This document shows, one piece after another, positions 62,441 to 64,000 of a stretch of 64,000 nt of DNA; within the stretch, counting starts at the first letter, position 1; each line of letters starts with the position of its first letter. The notes below the pieces were generated by a model. The model ran no database searches, was not told where the DNA came from, and was given only the letters and a program-made list of their open reading frames with translations. The DNA is from a virus. The position numbers and the translations under genes are program-made. The stretch is taken from positions 23,612 to 87,611 of the IMG/VR virus record IMGVR_UViG_3300042340_000394; one strand, written 5' to 3'.

Positions 62441-63955
62441 ATGGCACTCCCCTCAATGCGTCCGCAATCCCCATTCAACGTCTACGTCGACACGGAGGCG
62501 CAAGTTCCCGGCAAGGAAGGCGCCAGCGCCGCCCTCATCGCGCAGTTCAACCAGATGCTCCGCGGCACGCTCGTCTTCGTCGACGAAAACGACGCCCTCT
62601 ACTACAAGGGGTCGACCGGCACGTACCTCTCGGGCAACCGCATCGTCCTGCTCTCCTCGGGGTCGGGCGGTGTCGACGGCGTGGATGGGATCTTCTCGAA
62701 CACGGCGAGTCTCGTCGCGGTCGGAAACCTCGTCGCGAAGGGCATCAACCCGAACTCGGTCGTGCTCGCCGACGCCTCCGACGGTACGCTCCCCGCGTTC
62801 GGCGTCGTGGTCGACGTGATCGACACCCTGACGTGCGTCGTCCGCGAGTTCGGCGAGTGCGCCACGATCACTGGCGGCGGGGCGTTCACCCCCGGCGCGA
62901 CGGTGTACCTCTCGGAGACCGCGGGCACGGCCACGACGACCGCTCCGACGACCGCGGGCGCCGTGGTGCAGAAGATCGGCGTCGCGAAGTCGGCGACCGA
63001 AGTGATCCTCGGCGCGACGCCGACGTTCTCCGCGAGCATCTACGCGCAGAACGGCACCGACGCGCAGCCGTCGTGGTCGTTCGCCGCGTCACCCGGAACG
63101 GGAGCGTACCGTTTCGACGCCACGACGATCGCGTTCTCGCTCGGTGGCGTGCTCGCCGCGCGGATGCAGACCGACGGTTTCGGGTACATCGGCACCGACG
63201 CGGAGACGAACACGGACACGAACGTGCTGGTCCTGAATCATCTGTCGTCGGGCACGACGGCGGCGGGTTTCGGAACTGCCATCGCGTTTCAGGTCGAACT
63301 CCCCGCTGGTGGGGCGCCCGTGGCGATGGGCAAGGTCTCGGGCGGCATGGCCGTCGCGACGCCCGGTGCGGAGCAGGGGCGCGTCGATATCGTGCCCGCG
63401 TTCGCGGGCACCCTCGCGTCGGTCGGCATCCGCACGCGAGCGCCTTCGGCGGCGGCGGCGCTCCTCAACGGCCTCGAAGTGCTCCCCGCCACGAACGCCG
63501 CAGCGGTCACGAGCGGCGTGTCGATCGCGCCTTACGCCGCGGCGACCGGCAGCGCTGACGTATCGCTCTCCCTGCGCCCTCGCGGAGCGGGGCGCACGAT
63601 GCTCCGTGACTCCGGTGACACCCTCACGGTACTCGGTGTCGAGCGAGTCGGTTCGGGCGCGCTCTCGGGCATCGTCGCATGGAGCAGCACCGCGACGGGC
63701 GTAACCAGCGCGACGCTGAACGCGACGAGCGGCGTGGTGACATTCACCGATGATGCAGCGACCACGCTCACGATCTCGAACACCCTCGTCACCACGTCGT
63801 CGCTCATCTTCGTGAACATGCAGACCGCAACGTCGAACTCCGTGAACATCCGTCGGGCGGTGCCCACGCTGGACACGATCACGATCGAACTCTCCGGCGC
63901 CCCCGGCGCGACGAACTACGCGATCGCGTTCCTCGTCATCAACCCCGCCGCGTGA
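62441..63955 (+). CDS. Large beta-rich phage structural protein
   Basis: 504 residues, poor in charge and rich in Ala, Thr, Gly and Val. An internal domain, GGAFTPGATVYLSETAGTAT with APTTAGAVVQKIGVAKSATE, is a type often seen in tail-fibre or capsid-decoration proteins of phages. The part ASPGTGAYRFDATTIAFSLG and the end (TSSLIFVNMQTATSNSVNIR; TIELSGAPGATNYAIAFLVI) also look like fibre or tail-associated sequences. It is probably a virion surface protein; whether tail or capsid is open. Confidence 0.7.
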   Translation: MALPSMRPQSPFNVYVDTEAQVPGKEGASAALIAQFNQMLRGTLVFVDENDALYYKGSTGTYLSGNRIVLLSSGSGGVDGVDGIFSNTASLVAVGNLVAKGINPNSVVLADASDGTLPAFGVVVDVIDTLTCVVREFGECATITGGGAFTPGATVYLSETAGTATTTAPTTAGAVVQKIGVAKSATEVILGATPTFSASIYAQNGTDAQPSWSFAASPGTGAYRFDATTIAFSLGGVLAARMQTDGFGYIGTDAETNTDTNVLVLNHLSSGTTAAGFGTAIAFQVELPAGGAPVAMGKVSGGMAVATPGAEQGRVDIVPAFAGTLASVGIRTRAPSAAAALLNGLEVLPATNAAAVTSGVSIAPYAAATGSADVSLSLRPRGAGRTMLRDSGDTLTVLGVERVGSGALSGIVAWSSTATGVTSATLNATSGVVTFTDDAATTLTISNTLVTTSSLIFVNMQTATSNSVNIRRAVPTLDTITIELSGAPGATNYAIAFLVINPAA

Positions 63956-64000
63956 TCGCCGCTTGAATAACCTCCGCGCCGCGGCGTACAACGGCGCGGA

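Noticed and set aside
63963-64000. Another CGTA-type promoter at the right edge (CGTACAA at 63985-63991)
   Set aside because: The second box is good, but no GTAA box lies at the right distance (only GAATAAC, too close), and the downstream gene is outside the window.

Overview
The window reads as part of a large, GC-rich tailed-phage genome (or a phage-derived element). It is tightly packed with short genes, mostly of unknown function, that overlap by ATGA/GTGA/TGATG. It carries two long tail-fibre genes built from the NPMTTAGD-type repeat typical of phage fibres, further virion-like beta-rich proteins, two candidate cell-wall enzymes and its own sigma factor. No terminase, portal, major capsid, polymerase, rRNA or tRNA gene was recognised. 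The host is not certain. A lipoprotein signal and several proteins that resemble, from memory, families of Myxococcota suggest a high-GC Gram-negative host; this is inference.

Layout. 1-9.8 kb: a cut-off gene, an anchored alpha/beta hydrolase, a second anchored protein, a minus-strand block of zinc-ribbon paralogues, small plus-strand genes, and a minus-strand sigma factor with a winged-helix protein. 9.8-13.6 kb: an HExxH metalloprotease gene split by a 1.75-kb IscB/omega-RNA element. 13.6-22.9 kb: small paralogue pairs, an orphan cysteine desulfurase and an L7/L12-like protein. 22.9-25.1 kb: a broken ADP-ribosylglycohydrolase gene followed by a second IscB/omega-RNA element. 25-38.5 kb: a transglycosylase-like protein, a Nudix hydrolase, a PP2C phosphatase, an ATPase-fold protein with all catalytic motifs altered, and many small proteins. 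38.5-46.8 kb: a UvrD/Rep-type helicase cluster, ADP-ribosyltransferase-like proteins, a GNAT-like protein, a metallophosphoesterase and a small lipoprotein. 46.9-52.9 kb: an operon with a kinase-like protein, then a PAS domain, a membrane coiled coil and a response-regulator receiver. 52.9-58.3 kb: twin tail fibres. 58.3-64 kb: small genes, an M15-type peptidase and a structural protein.

Three window-wide patterns stand out. (1) About 20 genes share a promoter-like signature: GTAAGGTT or GTAAAGAAC, 14 nt, then CGTAGAA just before the start codon. It resembles an ECF-sigma promoter, and the sigma factor at 7131-7919 is the natural candidate reader. (2) Many unrelated proteins share a Lys/Arg-rich leader ending in R-N-G/P/S, and/or an internal or C-terminal N-G-R-R tail. 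(3) The two IscB elements have omega RNAs that are identical over most of their length and differ mainly in two hairpins that keep their pairing, while the iscB reading frames have diverged. Element 1 can be removed on paper to restore the host gene exactly, including an NGRR tail and an ATGA overlap with the next gene. This fixes the element ends and predicts the guide sequences.
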